DNA of 64,000 nucleotides from Winogradskya humida. GTDB lineage: Bacteria > Actinomycetota > Actinomycetes > Mycobacteriales > Micromonosporaceae. The position numbers were made by a program, and so were the translations under genes. Positions 9,701 through 16,613 of the stretch are shown piece after piece. The notes under the pieces were generated by a model, which worked only from the letters and a program-made list of their open reading frames with translations, searched no databases and was not told the origin of the DNA. Numbering within the stretch: the first letter of the stretch is position 1; each line of letters opens with the position of its first letter. Location: contig NZ_BOMN01000111.1 in assembly GCF_016862215.1 (NCBI RefSeq), positions 62,001-126,000 of the forward strand, given 5' to 3'.

Positions 9701-10793
9701 TGGGCGGGGCCGCCGAGCGGACCAGCTCCTCCAGCTGTGCCAGCAGGTCACGGGCGGCGGGCTGGGCGAACACCTCCTCGAACTGGTCGATGATCAGCAG
9801 GAGGCGGCGACCGGGGCTCGTCGTGTCGGGGTGTCCCCGGACGGCGTGGACCAGGCCGTCCCGCACGGCTCCGGCGAGGCCGGCCGCCTCCAGCTCGGCG
9901 AGCAGGTCGGTGCCCGGACGAGCCGTGATCATCGCCCACCCGTCGGAGCCCGGTGCGGCACGGCCGGCGGTGATCTCGGGCAGCACGCCCGCCTGCACCA
10001 GCGAGGACTTGCCGGAGCCGGACGGGCCCAGCAGCAGCACGGCGCGTCTGGTCAGCGAGGCGACGACCCGTTGCACCGCGCCGGCGCGACCGTGGAACCA
10101 GGCCGCGTGCGCGGCGGTGAACGGCGCGAGCCCCCGGTACGGGCACACCGTCTGCTCGCCCAGCGCCCGGTCGACCTGCCGCAGCGTCTCGACGGCCGTG
10201 GCGTACGCGATGCCCGCCCCGCGCTGGTACTGGTCGGCCCGGTCGATCGCGGTGACCATGCCGATCACCAGCCCGGTCTCGTCGTCGAACACGGGCGAGC
10301 CGCTGAACCCGACGGTGACGTCGTTGGCATCGGTGAGTTGCAGCAACTGCCCGTCGCCGTCGACGTCGGGCAGGAGGTCGCCGGCCCGCGCGTAACCGAA
10401 CCGGCCCCGCGGTCCCGGGCCGGGGACCCCGTACATCCAGAGCCCGTGGCCCCGGCACCCCGCCGCGGACCCGAGCGGAAGCACCCCGGCGCCCGCTGGA
10501 ACCTCGTCGAGGCGCAGCACTGCGACGTCCGTGCCGTCCCGGTGCCGCCAGGCCGCCGGGTCGACCCATGCGACGGCAGAGGGCAGGCCCGGCACGTGCG
10601 GGAACGTCAGCGACACCCGGTCGCCCGGTCCCGCCCCGGTCGCCTCGACGACGTGGGCGCAGGTGACGATCGCGCCGTCCCCGGCCAGGAAGCCGACACC
10701 GTGGGCGGCTCCGTCCGGGTCCACCAGGACGGCGATCCCGCTGCCTCGCGGCGCCACTTCGACATGTGTGGGAGTGCTGCGCGCGAGCGTCAC
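6723..10793 (-). CDS. Trypsin-like peptidase / nSTAND1 ATPase / 14-blade WD40 protein
   Basis: This is a 1356-residue protein. Residues ~1-200 are a trypsin-like domain: His in VTCAHVVE, Asp in GTDVAVLRL and Ser in GFSGSPVFD. Then comes the nSTAND1 signature CPYRGLAPF with a Walker A GPSGSGKSSLV near residue 260. A single hydrophobic segment follows near residues 655-680 (IAMVMLLVLTVSAAVF). From ~740 to the end I count 14 WD40 blades, enough for two seven-bladed propellers, with many SVAFSPDG and LWD motifs. The family is a predicted NTP-driven conflict or apoptosis-like sensor. The single transmembrane helix suggests membrane anchoring, with the repeats and ATPase on opposite sides unless the segment is buried. 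Its GTG start overlaps the upstream Trypco1 stop by four bases. Confidence 0.85.
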   Translation of the reverse strand: MTLARSTPTHVEVAPRGSGIAVLVDPDGAAHGVGFLAGDGAIVTCAHVVEATGAGPGDRVSLTFPHVPGLPSAVAWVDPAAWRHRDGTDVAVLRLDEVPAGAGVLPLGSAAGCRGHGLWMYGVPGPGPRGRFGYARAGDLLPDVDGDGQLLQLTDANDVTVGFSGSPVFDDETGLVIGMVTAIDRADQYQRGAGIAYATAVETLRQVDRALGEQTVCPYRGLAPFTAAHAAWFHGRAGAVQRVVASLTRRAVLLLGPSGSGKSSLVQAGVLPEITAGRAAPGSDGWAMITARPGTDLLAELEAAGLAGAVRDGLVHAVRGHPDTTSPGRRLLLIIDQFEEVFAQPAARDLLAQLEELVRSAAPPTLLLIMRDDFYPRFAAAAPTLLHALTPGVVNIPAVLTRGEATDIVERPAATVGLRFEPGLVARILADLEAAGDGSVPVTALPVLELAMLQLWERRADGRLTHDGYQRIGQLAGSLTARCDHSIAALDPALQPIARQVLTALVRPADLHQHTPSARRQVPLDQLRDLVGDDDAFEAVVRALTTPTPLIVTHARAGAPEAPPIAELIHDSLIRHWVTLRDWIAEDYRFHDWLRRAEEQRQHWTGTTNRADLLAGVELAEGLSWSRQSRLPGAVAAFLGASERAATARARRVRTVMIAMVMLLVLTVSAAVFASYQSNKAGQLRQAAQSRQAAVQSEANATGNPDLSALLAVHAYRMSRTPEAAARLNDAYAATAALAHTFESGGGSVHAIAANEDESILAAGTAHGTVQLWDLRDGSRTSLPSPGGGGAVTAVAFAPHGNALAVGDETTVQIWDLVTRRVRELPGDLTFPVSTLAYSPDGATLAVGTEDGDVLTWSVPSDTVTTVHHGMDVVHAVAFSPDGHTLASADDDNTVSLWDARTRKLRRVLEHHTDSVTSLSFSPDSHTLATGSYDNRVLIWPVAAGTPSDVAQYPDSITSVAFSPDGSTLAVGDGDGRLQLHDPTGAVGERRLLGHTNTVASMTYLPKRKRLVTGSADGTVRLWDTAAGADDHLLRGHDGLVDAVAFAPNSNQLVSGDDDGELRLWDGTTGTVLGHQDGAISTVAFGPHGHVASGGSDHKVHLWDMAATVEAQRHRILPAHEDSITALAFNRDGTLLASGSYDNSIRLWNTADRRATKIPSGHTDTVTSLAFNHDQTLLASGGDDGLVTLWDLAAGRPRSHLVDPSGQVKSVAFSPSGDAVATGGADGTIRVWNLTGGEPRLSLIGHTGPVRSVAFSPDGRTLASGSEDMTIRLWNTRTGDRERTLISGDVYVRSVAFSPDGRTLAGGGRMVGLWSTTSPGPDEVHRHICSAIGHDLDPDQAQVYLDDRSAPPVCPP

Positions 10794-11134
10794 GGCGCGT
10801 CTTCCGATCCGGCTTCAAGCTGGTCGCGGCTCCAGCGCACCGTCACCTTGAAGTGGCACTCCGCTTTGGACGTGGCGACGAGGGCTCCTAGGCCCGCGAC
10901 CAGCTTGAGCCCGAATTCGATCGTCACGTCGTCCGGGCCCGTGCCGCGCAGCTCCTCGATCATCTCGCGAGACGCCTGGGCCGCAGGGCGCAGCTGTTCG
11001 CGCAGGCTGTCATGCAGGGCGTGCACGGCATCGCTGCCGCGGCCCGCCTTCACCGGACCGGCGACACCCGTGCCGGCCGCCTCCAGCAGCAGGGAGCCGC
11101 CGCCGTCGAGACCGACCTCAACCAGAACTGTCAT
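10790..11134 (-). CDS. Trypco1-domain protein (CU044_2847-like)
   Basis: This 114-residue protein resembles trypsin-co-occurring domain 1. It starts with MTVLVEVGLDGG, has a helical middle (DSLREQLRPAAQASREMIEEL), and then DDVTIEFGLKLVAGLGALVATS and a final basic strand. The frame stays open upstream to 11269. However, the conserved family start is MTVLVEV, and the extra residues look like antisense of intergenic DNA, so I place the start at 11134. It is the first gene of the operon and overlaps the WD40 protein gene by GTGA. Proteins of this family are small partners of trypsin/STAND systems of unknown biochemical role. Confidence 0.75.
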   Translation of the reverse strand: MTVLVEVGLDGGGSLLLEAAGTGVAGPVKAGRGSDAVHALHDSLREQLRPAAQASREMIEELRGTGPDDVTIEFGLKLVAGLGALVATSKAECHFKVTVRWSRDQLEAGSEDAP

Positions 11135-11299
11135 GCCGGGAGAACACCACAGGAGAGCTCGGGCTCCGGCGCCGAAACTCCGGGCGGCGCAGGAAACGCC
11201 CGGACGCCCGAATCCCATCGGGTGACGCGGGGCGTTACCAAAGATCACGCAAGACCTTATGCGGGGCAAAGGCCCGACAAGAGATCACGGAGCTACCTC

Positions 11300-12169
11300 A
11301 TGGCAACTCTCCTCCGGCACCTGATCAGCGGCGTCGGTGCGGCCTCGGTCGCCCTCGCCGGCTCCCTCGCCCTCGCCACGCCCGGCGAGGCAGCCCCCAC
11401 GGCCGCGAGCGTCGTCCCGCCGCCGGCCAATGCCACCTTCGACTACCAGATCGGTGAGGCGTACCGCCTTCCCACGGGTGTCACCGTGGTGAGCCGGGAC
11501 CGCACCGATGCCCCCGCGCCGGGCGCCTACAACATCTGCTACGTCAATGCCTTCCAGACCCAGCCCGAGGAGAAGGGCGCCCCGCTCGCGGAGGGAACCA
11601 TCGGATGGTGGCGTAAGAACCAGCCCGGCCTGCTCCTCAAGGACGCCCGCGGCCGCGAGGTCGTGGACGAGGAATGGGATGAGGTCCTGCTGGACACGTC
11701 GACGGCAGCCAAGCGCTCGGCCCTCGCCGGGATCGTCGGCGGCTGGATCACCGGCTGCGCGACTTCCGGGTTCAAGGCGATCGAACCCGACAACATCGAC
11801 TCGTACCAGCGGTCCAAGAAGCTGCTCAGTAAGACCGACGCCATCGCCTACCTCCAGCTGCTTGTGTCCCGCGCCCACGCGGCGGGCCTGGCCATCGCCC
11901 AGAAGAACACCACCGAGCTGGGCTCCGCGGGCAAGACCGCGGGCCTCGACTTCGCCATCGCCGAGGAATGCGGCGCGGAGGATGAGTGCGGCTACTACAC
12001 CCGGGTGTACGGCGACCGCGTCATCGACATCGAGTACGAGGACAAGGACGGGGGCCGGGAGGGTTTCGCCACGGCCTGCGCGGCGATCGGCGCCCGGACC
12101 TCGGTCGTCCTGCGCGATGAGGACGTGACCGCCCCCGGCAGCCGCAGCTACGTCTACAAGGCCTGCTGA
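11300..12169 (+). CDS. Secreted GH114-like endo-alpha-1,4-polygalactosaminidase
   Basis: This 289-residue protein has a Sec signal peptide (hydrophobic stretch SVALAGSLALATPGEAAP, cleavage near residue 32). A TIM-barrel-type domain follows with GH114-like motifs: YNICYVNAFQ, the FKAIEPDNIDSY strand carrying the probable catalytic acid, GLAIAQKNT, and the closing AEECGAEDECGYY...DIEYE block. Known GH114 enzymes cleave galactosaminogalactan, and some actinobacterial members are uncharacterised. The ATG at 11300 has GGAG eight bases upstream. It stands alone between the conflict system and the cluster and converges on the StrR-like gene. Confidence 0.75.
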   Translation: MATLLRHLISGVGAASVALAGSLALATPGEAAPTAASVVPPPANATFDYQIGEAYRLPTGVTVVSRDRTDAPAPGAYNICYVNAFQTQPEEKGAPLAEGTIGWWRKNQPGLLLKDARGREVVDEEWDEVLLDTSTAAKRSALAGIVGGWITGCATSGFKAIEPDNIDSYQRSKKLLSKTDAIAYLQLLVSRAHAAGLAIAQKNTTELGSAGKTAGLDFAIAEECGAEDECGYYTRVYGDRVIDIEYEDKDGGREGFATACAAIGARTSVVLRDEDVTAPGSRSYVYKAC

Positions 12170-12199
12170 ACAGGGAACGGGCGGTCGCGTCGTCGTCGG

Positions 12200-13231
12200 T
12201 CAGAGCTCGCCTGTTCGGGGGAGGACCGGGTCTTCCTCGACGAGTCGTTCCTTGAGCATTTCGGCGAACTGCTGCCACAGGGCCATGTTCGCCTGGGCTA
12301 CCTGCAGCACACCTTCGATGTTGTACGCGGGGACGACGGCCGGCAGCGTGTGCATGACTTCTGTCTTCGGGGTGCTGCCCAGCCAGCTCAGCAGCACGCG
12401 GCCCATTTCCCGGAAGCGTAACGAGGGATCGTTGCGGAGCCGTTGCAGGGTGTGGTCCCATCCCGCGTTCTGGCCGGCGATGGTGAGGGTCTTGTTGAGC
12501 TGGAAGTCGGCCATGTCGTGGACGCTGCCGGTGCGCTTCTTGGAGCGGTCCTGGGCGCCGGGTACGGGGTCTTCGCCGCGCCGCAGCCGGTCCCGTACGT
12601 TCATGACGGTTGAGGGGGCCAGTCCTGTTGCCTTGGCGACCACGCGCAGGGAGGCGTTGGGATTCTGGGTCAGCAGGCCGGCGGCGTGGCGGCGGCCGGT
12701 GGCGCTCGTCAGGGGGCGGACCCGGCCGTCGCGGCCGATGCGGGCCGGCTCGTGGCCGGTGTCCATTGTGGCCTGCTGTCCGGCGGCCCGGACCGCTTTC
12801 ACCGATCGGGCTGACAGCCCGGTGATCGCGGCGATGGCGCGGTCCGACCAGTCCGGGTGGCTGGTGACGATGCGGCTGACCGCTGCCTTGCGGTCGGCGA
12901 GCGAGAGCGGGAGGCCGTGCCGGACGTTGAGTTCCACGGCGACGATGAAGGCATCTTCGGGGGCGACGTCCAGCAGGCGGGCTTCGATGCTGTGGTCGCC
13001 TCGCGCGATGGCGGCCCGCAGCCGGTGCATGCCGTCGATCACGCGCATGGTGGGCCGGTGCACGATGATCGGGGGGAACGTCGTGCCGGACTCGATCAGG
13101 AGCTGGACCTGGTCGGTCTGTTCCCCTTCGGTGCGAGGTGAGTCGGCGGGGAGCAGGGTGTTGATGGAGACGCTGACGACCGGGCACTTCGTCAACTGTT
13201 CGGCCAGCTGCCCTGCTTTTTCCTCAAGCAT
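12200..13231 (-). CDS. StrR-like ParB-fold pathway activator
   Basis: This 343-residue protein opens with a ParB/Srx-type domain: PPIIVHRPTMRVIDGMHRL, then EDAFIVAVELNVRHGLPLSL. A helix-turn-helix follows (DWSDRAIAAITGLSARSVKAVR). A second helical region carries another HTH-like segment (NASLRVVAKATGLAPSTVMNVRDRL). This is the layout of StrR-type cluster-situated activators of aminoglycoside and glycopeptide clusters, not of chromosome-segregation ParB. GAGG lies eight bases before the ATG. It is downstream of, and on the same strand as, the peptide-1 gene (120-base gap), so transcription from the peptide-1 promoter could reach it. It is the likely direct activator of the 15-38 kb cluster. 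Confidence 0.8.
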   Translation of the reverse strand: MLEEKAGQLAEQLTKCPVVSVSINTLLPADSPRTEGEQTDQVQLLIESGTTFPPIIVHRPTMRVIDGMHRLRAAIARGDHSIEARLLDVAPEDAFIVAVELNVRHGLPLSLADRKAAVSRIVTSHPDWSDRAIAAITGLSARSVKAVRAAGQQATMDTGHEPARIGRDGRVRPLTSATGRRHAAGLLTQNPNASLRVVAKATGLAPSTVMNVRDRLRRGEDPVPGAQDRSKKRTGSVHDMADFQLNKTLTIAGQNAGWDHTLQRLRNDPSLRFREMGRVLLSWLGSTPKTEVMHTLPAVVPAYNIEGVLQVAQANMALWQQFAEMLKERLVEEDPVLPRTGEL

Positions 13232-13351
13232 CTTGTGTCCTCGCTGTTGCTGACGCGACTACGTGGTTCGGGGAGATCTCGAGCGGCGCGTCCCGATGGC
13301 GGATCGATGTGAGGAATCACGTCATCGGGCGCTCAGGGGGAGCGGTGTGGT

Positions 13352-13561
13352 TCAGGGCGTGGTCGGGGTGGGCCACTCGATCTCGCCGTCGGTGCCGGCG
13401 TGCCCGGCTGCCGATGCCGGGAGTGCGGTGTGCACCGGCCGGCCCGGCTGGACGGGTGCGGTGGCCAGGGCGAGAGCGCTGAAGAGGCTCAGCATCGCAG
13501 CCGTTGCCGTGGCGGTGCGGCGGATTGCTGGCGAGCTGGCACAACTGGCGAATCCAGGCAT
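13352..13561 (-). CDS. Small exported peptide 1, EIEWP motif (proposed propheromone)
   Basis: This is a 69-residue peptide. Residues ~13-37 read AIRR followed by a hydrophobic stretch (AMLSLFSALALATA), like a Sec signal or single membrane helix. A Pro/Ala-rich linker leads to GTDGEIEWPTPTTP at the C-terminus. The ATG at 13561 has CGGAG seven to eight bases upstream. A longer reading to 13639 would run through the proposed promoter. It is a paralogue of peptide 2 (36431-36637): both have IRR, a hydrophobic stretch, HxGT and EIEWP, but here five residues follow EIEWP. The gene is divergent from an XRE/TPR regulator and upstream of the StrR-like gene. I infer a signal-peptide precursor; no family is known to me. 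Confidence 0.7.
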   Translation of the reverse strand: MPGFASCASSPAIRRTATATAAMLSLFSALALATAPVQPGRPVHTALPASAAGHAGTDGEIEWPTPTTP

Positions 13562-13598
13562 GTGGATCTCCGGGAAGAGTGGTGGTGGGACTGCGAGA

Positions 13599-13628
13599 AG
13601 CCTAGATCCTTGGCAACAAGCTTGGCAA
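13599..13628 (-). promoter_or_regulatory. Proposed promoter of peptide 1 (TTGCCA-N18-TAGGCT)
   Basis: On the minus strand, TTGCCA (13623-13628) and TAGGCT (13599-13604) are separated by 18 bases. This puts transcription start about 30 bases before the ATG. The -35 hexamer is part of a TTGGCAA box. Confidence 0.55.
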
Positions 13629-13639
13629 TACATTGTCAA
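13610..13639. repeat. Three phased TTGNCAA boxes at the peptide-1 promoter
   Basis: TTGGCAA (13610-13616), TTGGCAA (13622-13628) and TTGTCAA (13633-13639) are spaced 12 and 11 bases apart, about one helical turn each. TTGNCAA is self-complementary, so each is a small palindrome. The boxes lie in the spacer, at the -35 and just upstream of the peptide-1 promoter. They are good candidate sites for the adjacent XRE regulator. Confidence 0.6.
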
Positions 13640-13718
13640 ACCTGCGAGATCATTTTACCGGGACTTGACTCCTGTCCCGAATGTTGATTACCGGGGTGCG
13701 GATACGGCCACCTGCAAG

Positions 13719-13747
13719 TTGCCACCGGTTGCCGTGCTGCGTAGAGT
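13719..13747 (+). promoter_or_regulatory. Proposed promoter of XRE/TPR regulator 1 (TTGCCA-N17-TAGAGT)
   Basis: TTGCCA (13719-13724) lies 17 bases from TAGAGT (13742-13747). A second TTGCC (13729-13733) lies in the spacer, ten bases on. The leader to the ATG at 13829 would be about 75 bases. The same -35 word occurs in the peptide-1 promoter facing the other way. Confidence 0.55.
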
Positions 13748-13828
13748 AATTTGAGGGAATTTCCCAGGGTGTTCAGCTTTGGGTGAGGCAACACCTGGGT
13801 GCGATCGACAGTCTTCCGGGAGGGCGAC

Positions 13829-15037
13829 ATGGCCGAACTGCCACACTTCGGCCACCGGCTGAAGACGCTCAGACTGGAACGTGGGATGAGCCAGGCCCAG
13901 CTGGCGGGTGACGGCATGTCCACCGGCTATCTCTCCCGGCTCGAGTCGGGAGAGCGGCGTGCCACCGACCGGGCGATCACCTACCTCGCGACCCAGCTCG
14001 GTGTTGATGCCGACACCCTCACCCAGCCCGCGGGCGGCAGCCTCAGCGAGGCGCTCGCCATCGCCGCCTCGACACCGAGCAACGCGGACATGTCCCCGGG
14101 CATCCTGCGGGCCGTCGACGAGGACGAGCAGACGGACCCCGCGGCCCGCTGGCAGGCGCTGTGGCTGCTCGACTCCGTCACGGACGCCGGCCTCGAACCG
14201 GGCCGGCTGCAGGAGCTGGTCGAGCTGGCGGATGCCATCGGGGTGCCCGAGCTGCGGGTGCGGGCCAGAGTCCGCCGGGCCCGCCGGCTGCGCGGGCGTG
14301 GCGCGATGGACGACGCGCAGACCCTCGCCGCACAGGCCCTGGACATCGCCGTCCTGGAAAGCCTGTCGACGTTCGATCGCATGGCGGCGCTGCTGGTGCT
14401 GATCAGCGTGGAGGCCGAGAGCGGTTCGGTGGACGCCGCCACGCGCCACGTGCGGGAGCTGGAGAAGTGGCTGCCGGAAGCCGCACCCACCCAGGCCGCG
14501 GAAGCGCTGTGGACAGCGGCCATGGTCAGCGCCCGCCAGGGTGACTTCGCCGCGGCCAAGGCCCGCCTCGAAGACGCGCTCGCGCTGGTGGCGGGTCAGG
14601 ACGACCTGAGTCTCTGGCAGCGGCTCCGCGCCGCCGCCATCGCCGCTGCCCTGCAGATGACCCCGCCCGAGCTTGACGACGCCCGGCGCTGGCTGGCCGA
14701 GGTCGAGCCGGCGGTCCGGCTGACCGGGACGCCGCTGCAACGAGACGAACTGCTTTCCCTGCAGGCGTATCTCGCGTTTCAGGAGGGCCGCACCGCCGAC
14801 GCCCGCCGGATGTGCGACGAACTACTGCACAACGAGAACCTGGGGCTGTCCTACCGCGACCGGGTGCGGCTGCTCGCGCTCGACAGCCAGTTGAAGATCC
14901 TCGAGGGCGACGCCGAGACCGGGATCGCGACGCTGCAGCAGCTCGGGCAGCAGGCGACCGAGTCGAAGAACCTGGCCCTCGCCACGCAGCTGTGGCAGTC
15001 GCTCGCGACGACCCTGGCCAAGGTGCGCCAGGTATGA
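13829..15037 (+). CDS. XRE-HTH/TPR regulator 1 (RRNPP-like architecture)
   Basis: This 402-residue protein has an N-terminal XRE-type helix-turn-helix (residues ~5-60: HRLKTLRLERGMSQAQL, then STGYLSRLESGE). About 330 residues of helical, TPR-like repeats follow (for example DDAQTLAAQALDIAVL and GDFAAAKARLEDALAL). DNA-binding HTH plus C-terminal TPR is the layout of peptide-sensing RRNPP regulators, where the TPR part binds a short imported peptide. The ATG at 13829 follows GGGAGG by about eight bases and begins MAELPHFGHRLK, matching regulator 2. It is divergent from peptide 1, with TTGCCAA-type boxes between them. Regulator 2 shares the phrases VLISVEAESGS and LSYRDRVRL. The ligand is unproven. 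Confidence 0.75.
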   Translation: MAELPHFGHRLKTLRLERGMSQAQLAGDGMSTGYLSRLESGERRATDRAITYLATQLGVDADTLTQPAGGSLSEALAIAASTPSNADMSPGILRAVDEDEQTDPAARWQALWLLDSVTDAGLEPGRLQELVELADAIGVPELRVRARVRRARRLRGRGAMDDAQTLAAQALDIAVLESLSTFDRMAALLVLISVEAESGSVDAATRHVRELEKWLPEAAPTQAAEALWTAAMVSARQGDFAAAKARLEDALALVAGQDDLSLWQRLRAAAIAAALQMTPPELDDARRWLAEVEPAVRLTGTPLQRDELLSLQAYLAFQEGRTADARRMCDELLHNENLGLSYRDRVRLLALDSQLKILEGDAETGIATLQQLGQQATESKNLALATQLWQSLATTLAKVRQV

Positions 15038-15045
15038 CGGCCCCG

Positions 15046-15882
15046 TCACCCGGTGGCCGGCGGGATCACGGGGCGCCGGGCCAGCCGGGTGAAGTTCTGT
15101 TCCCCGTCCCCGGCCTCGACGACGGCCCGGAGGCGATCCTCGACCATCGCCGCGACCGGGAGATCGGGCGCGAGCCGCAGGGCGTTGCGGATGTCCTTGT
15201 GCGCCAGCCGCGCACTGAACTGGCGCGGGTACCGCTCGCTGAGCATCTGCTCTCCGAAGCGTTCCAGCATCCGGCTCGCACCTGACGACGCCTTCAACGC
15301 GGCCAGCACGGTCGCCGGCGCCAGACCGAACTGCTCGGCCAGCTGGAAGCCCTCACCCAGGACCAGCACGTTGCCCAGATGAATGACCTGGTTGACGAGC
15401 TTCATCCCCTGGCCCTGCCCCAGCCCGCCGGTCCAGAACAGGCCGGCGCAGATGGTGCCGACGAATTCCCGGACCTCGGCCGGGAGCTCCTCCGGCGTGG
15501 CTCCCACATATCCGGTCAGCTGCCCGTCGCGGGCCAGGTCGACGCTGCCGGACACCGGGCAGTCGACATAGCCGATCCCGCGCTCGCGCAGGAGCTCTGC
15601 CGCCCGGACCGCCGACGCCGGATCGTGCGACGAGAAGTCCACCACCCAGGCGGCCGGCCCGAGGTTCCGTACGACATCCAGCACCTCGGTGGCCGAGGGG
15701 AGGCAGAGCGCGACGATCGGGGCCGGCGCGCCCTCCGCCGTGGAATCCCGACCGCCGGCCTGCCGGAACTCGGTGAGCCGGCCCCGTCCGTTACCCGCCC
15801 GCACCGGGTAGCCCGCGGTGATGCACCGGGTCGCCATCGGCAGACCGAACGTGCCCAGCCCGTACCAGTCGACCGCGGTCAT
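15046..15882 (-). CDS. 6PGDH/3-hydroxyisobutyrate dehydrogenase-like NAD(P) enzyme
   Basis: This 278-residue protein is a beta-hydroxyacid dehydrogenase homologue. The N-terminal dinucleotide motif is GLGTFG (usual GLGxMG), DCPVSGS marks the substrate loop, and the catalytic-lysine segment is GMKLVNQ (usual K-x-x-N-N, here the second Asn is Gln). The C-terminal all-helical domain is complete. It would oxidise a 3-hydroxy acid or reduce a carbonyl or imine; members of this superfamily include imine reductases. It is last in a five-gene overlapping operon with cupin, ligase, ACP and GNAT, so the substrate may be carrier-bound or just released. It converges on regulator 1 with only nine bases between stops. 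Confidence 0.75.
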   Translation of the reverse strand: MTAVDWYGLGTFGLPMATRCITAGYPVRAGNGRGRLTEFRQAGGRDSTAEGAPAPIVALCLPSATEVLDVVRNLGPAAWVVDFSSHDPASAVRAAELLRERGIGYVDCPVSGSVDLARDGQLTGYVGATPEELPAEVREFVGTICAGLFWTGGLGQGQGMKLVNQVIHLGNVLVLGEGFQLAEQFGLAPATVLAALKASSGASRMLERFGEQMLSERYPRQFSARLAHKDIRNALRLAPDLPVAAMVEDRLRAVVEAGDGEQNFTRLARRPVIPPATG

Positions 15883-16613
15883 CGGCTCGATCCGCCGCCG
15901 CAGTCCTCGACCGAGGGGAACTCGTCGGAGAGGAAGACCGTCTGCGCCATCATGCGCAGCCCGGACATCTTCTCCCGGAACGCCTCGATCGTCTCCTCCG
16001 GGTGGATCGTGTCGATCACGGCGTTCTCGCCGAACGAGTTGAACTGGTGTGACGTCCCGCGCGGGATCTGCATGTCCACGATGGAGGACTCCGGAACCCA
16101 GAAGCTGTAACGGTCACGGGTGCTGTCCGGCATGCTGTCCCGCTCGACCTGCAGCTTGAACGGGGTCACGCCGTCGACATAGGTGTAGTGGAACGGCGAG
16201 AGCGCGGACACCCGGATGGAGGTGTCGGAGCCGGTCATCAGCCGTACCATCCGAGCGCCTGTGTGGTAGTGCATCCGCGAGCAGGCCCCGCGGTCGCCGA
16301 CGTTGAACAGGTCCATGCAGTAGCGGCTCGCCGAATATCCGTCCAGCGGTTTGGCGAGCATGTAGACCAGGCCCTCCTCGAAGTACTGGGCCCGGATCAC
16401 CCCGTCGTCGTCCGGGGTGAGCGCCTGCTGCGCGGCGTGGCCGTCACGGACCACCTTCGCCATCGCGCCGACCAGCGCGTCCGCCGCCGCCGGGGGCAGC
16501 GCCACGACCGGGGTGATGATGCAGGCACCCGCGTCCTGGAACACGTCGAGGTCGTGCACCTCGTTCTCGTCGTCCGGGTTGCTCTTCATGGCGGTGGTGG
16601 TGGTCGTGGTCAT
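15879..16613 (-). CDS. Cupin-fold protein
   Basis: This 244-residue protein has an N-terminal Thr-rich tail (MTTTTTTAMK). A beta-rich region follows with RMHYHTGARMVRLMTG and, further on, MQIPRGTSHQFNSFG, the two histidine-bearing strands expected of a cupin metal site. The usual Glu of motif 1 is not clear, so metal binding is uncertain. The start at 16613 has GGAG six bases upstream and overlaps the ligase stop; its own stop overlaps the dehydrogenase start (ATGA at both ends). Possible roles are an oxygenase or isomerase step on a carrier-bound intermediate. Cupins also accompany tRNA-synthetase-like domains in N-N bond-forming enzymes, but that link is speculative here. Confidence 0.6.
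   Translation of the reverse strand: MTTTTTTAMKSNPDDENEVHDLDVFQDAGACIITPVVALPPAAADALVGAMAKVVRDGHAAQQALTPDDDGVIRAQYFEEGLVYMLAKPLDGYSASRYCMDLFNVGDRGACSRMHYHTGARMVRLMTGSDTSIRVSALSPFHYTYVDGVTPFKLQVERDSMPDSTRDRYSFWVPESSIVDMQIPRGTSHQFNSFGENAVIDTIHPEETIEAFREKMSGLRMMAQTVFLSDEFPSVEDCGGGSSR

Noticed and set aside
12200..13231. Chromosome-partition ParB
   Set aside because: The protein has only the ParB-type nuclease-like fold and HTHs, with no parA or parS nearby. The layout matches StrR.
13562..13639. Longer peptide-1 reading starting at 13639
   Set aside because: It would run through the proposed -35/-10 and the TTGNCAA boxes and has no ribosome-binding site. The ATG at 13561 has a good one and aligns with peptide 2.
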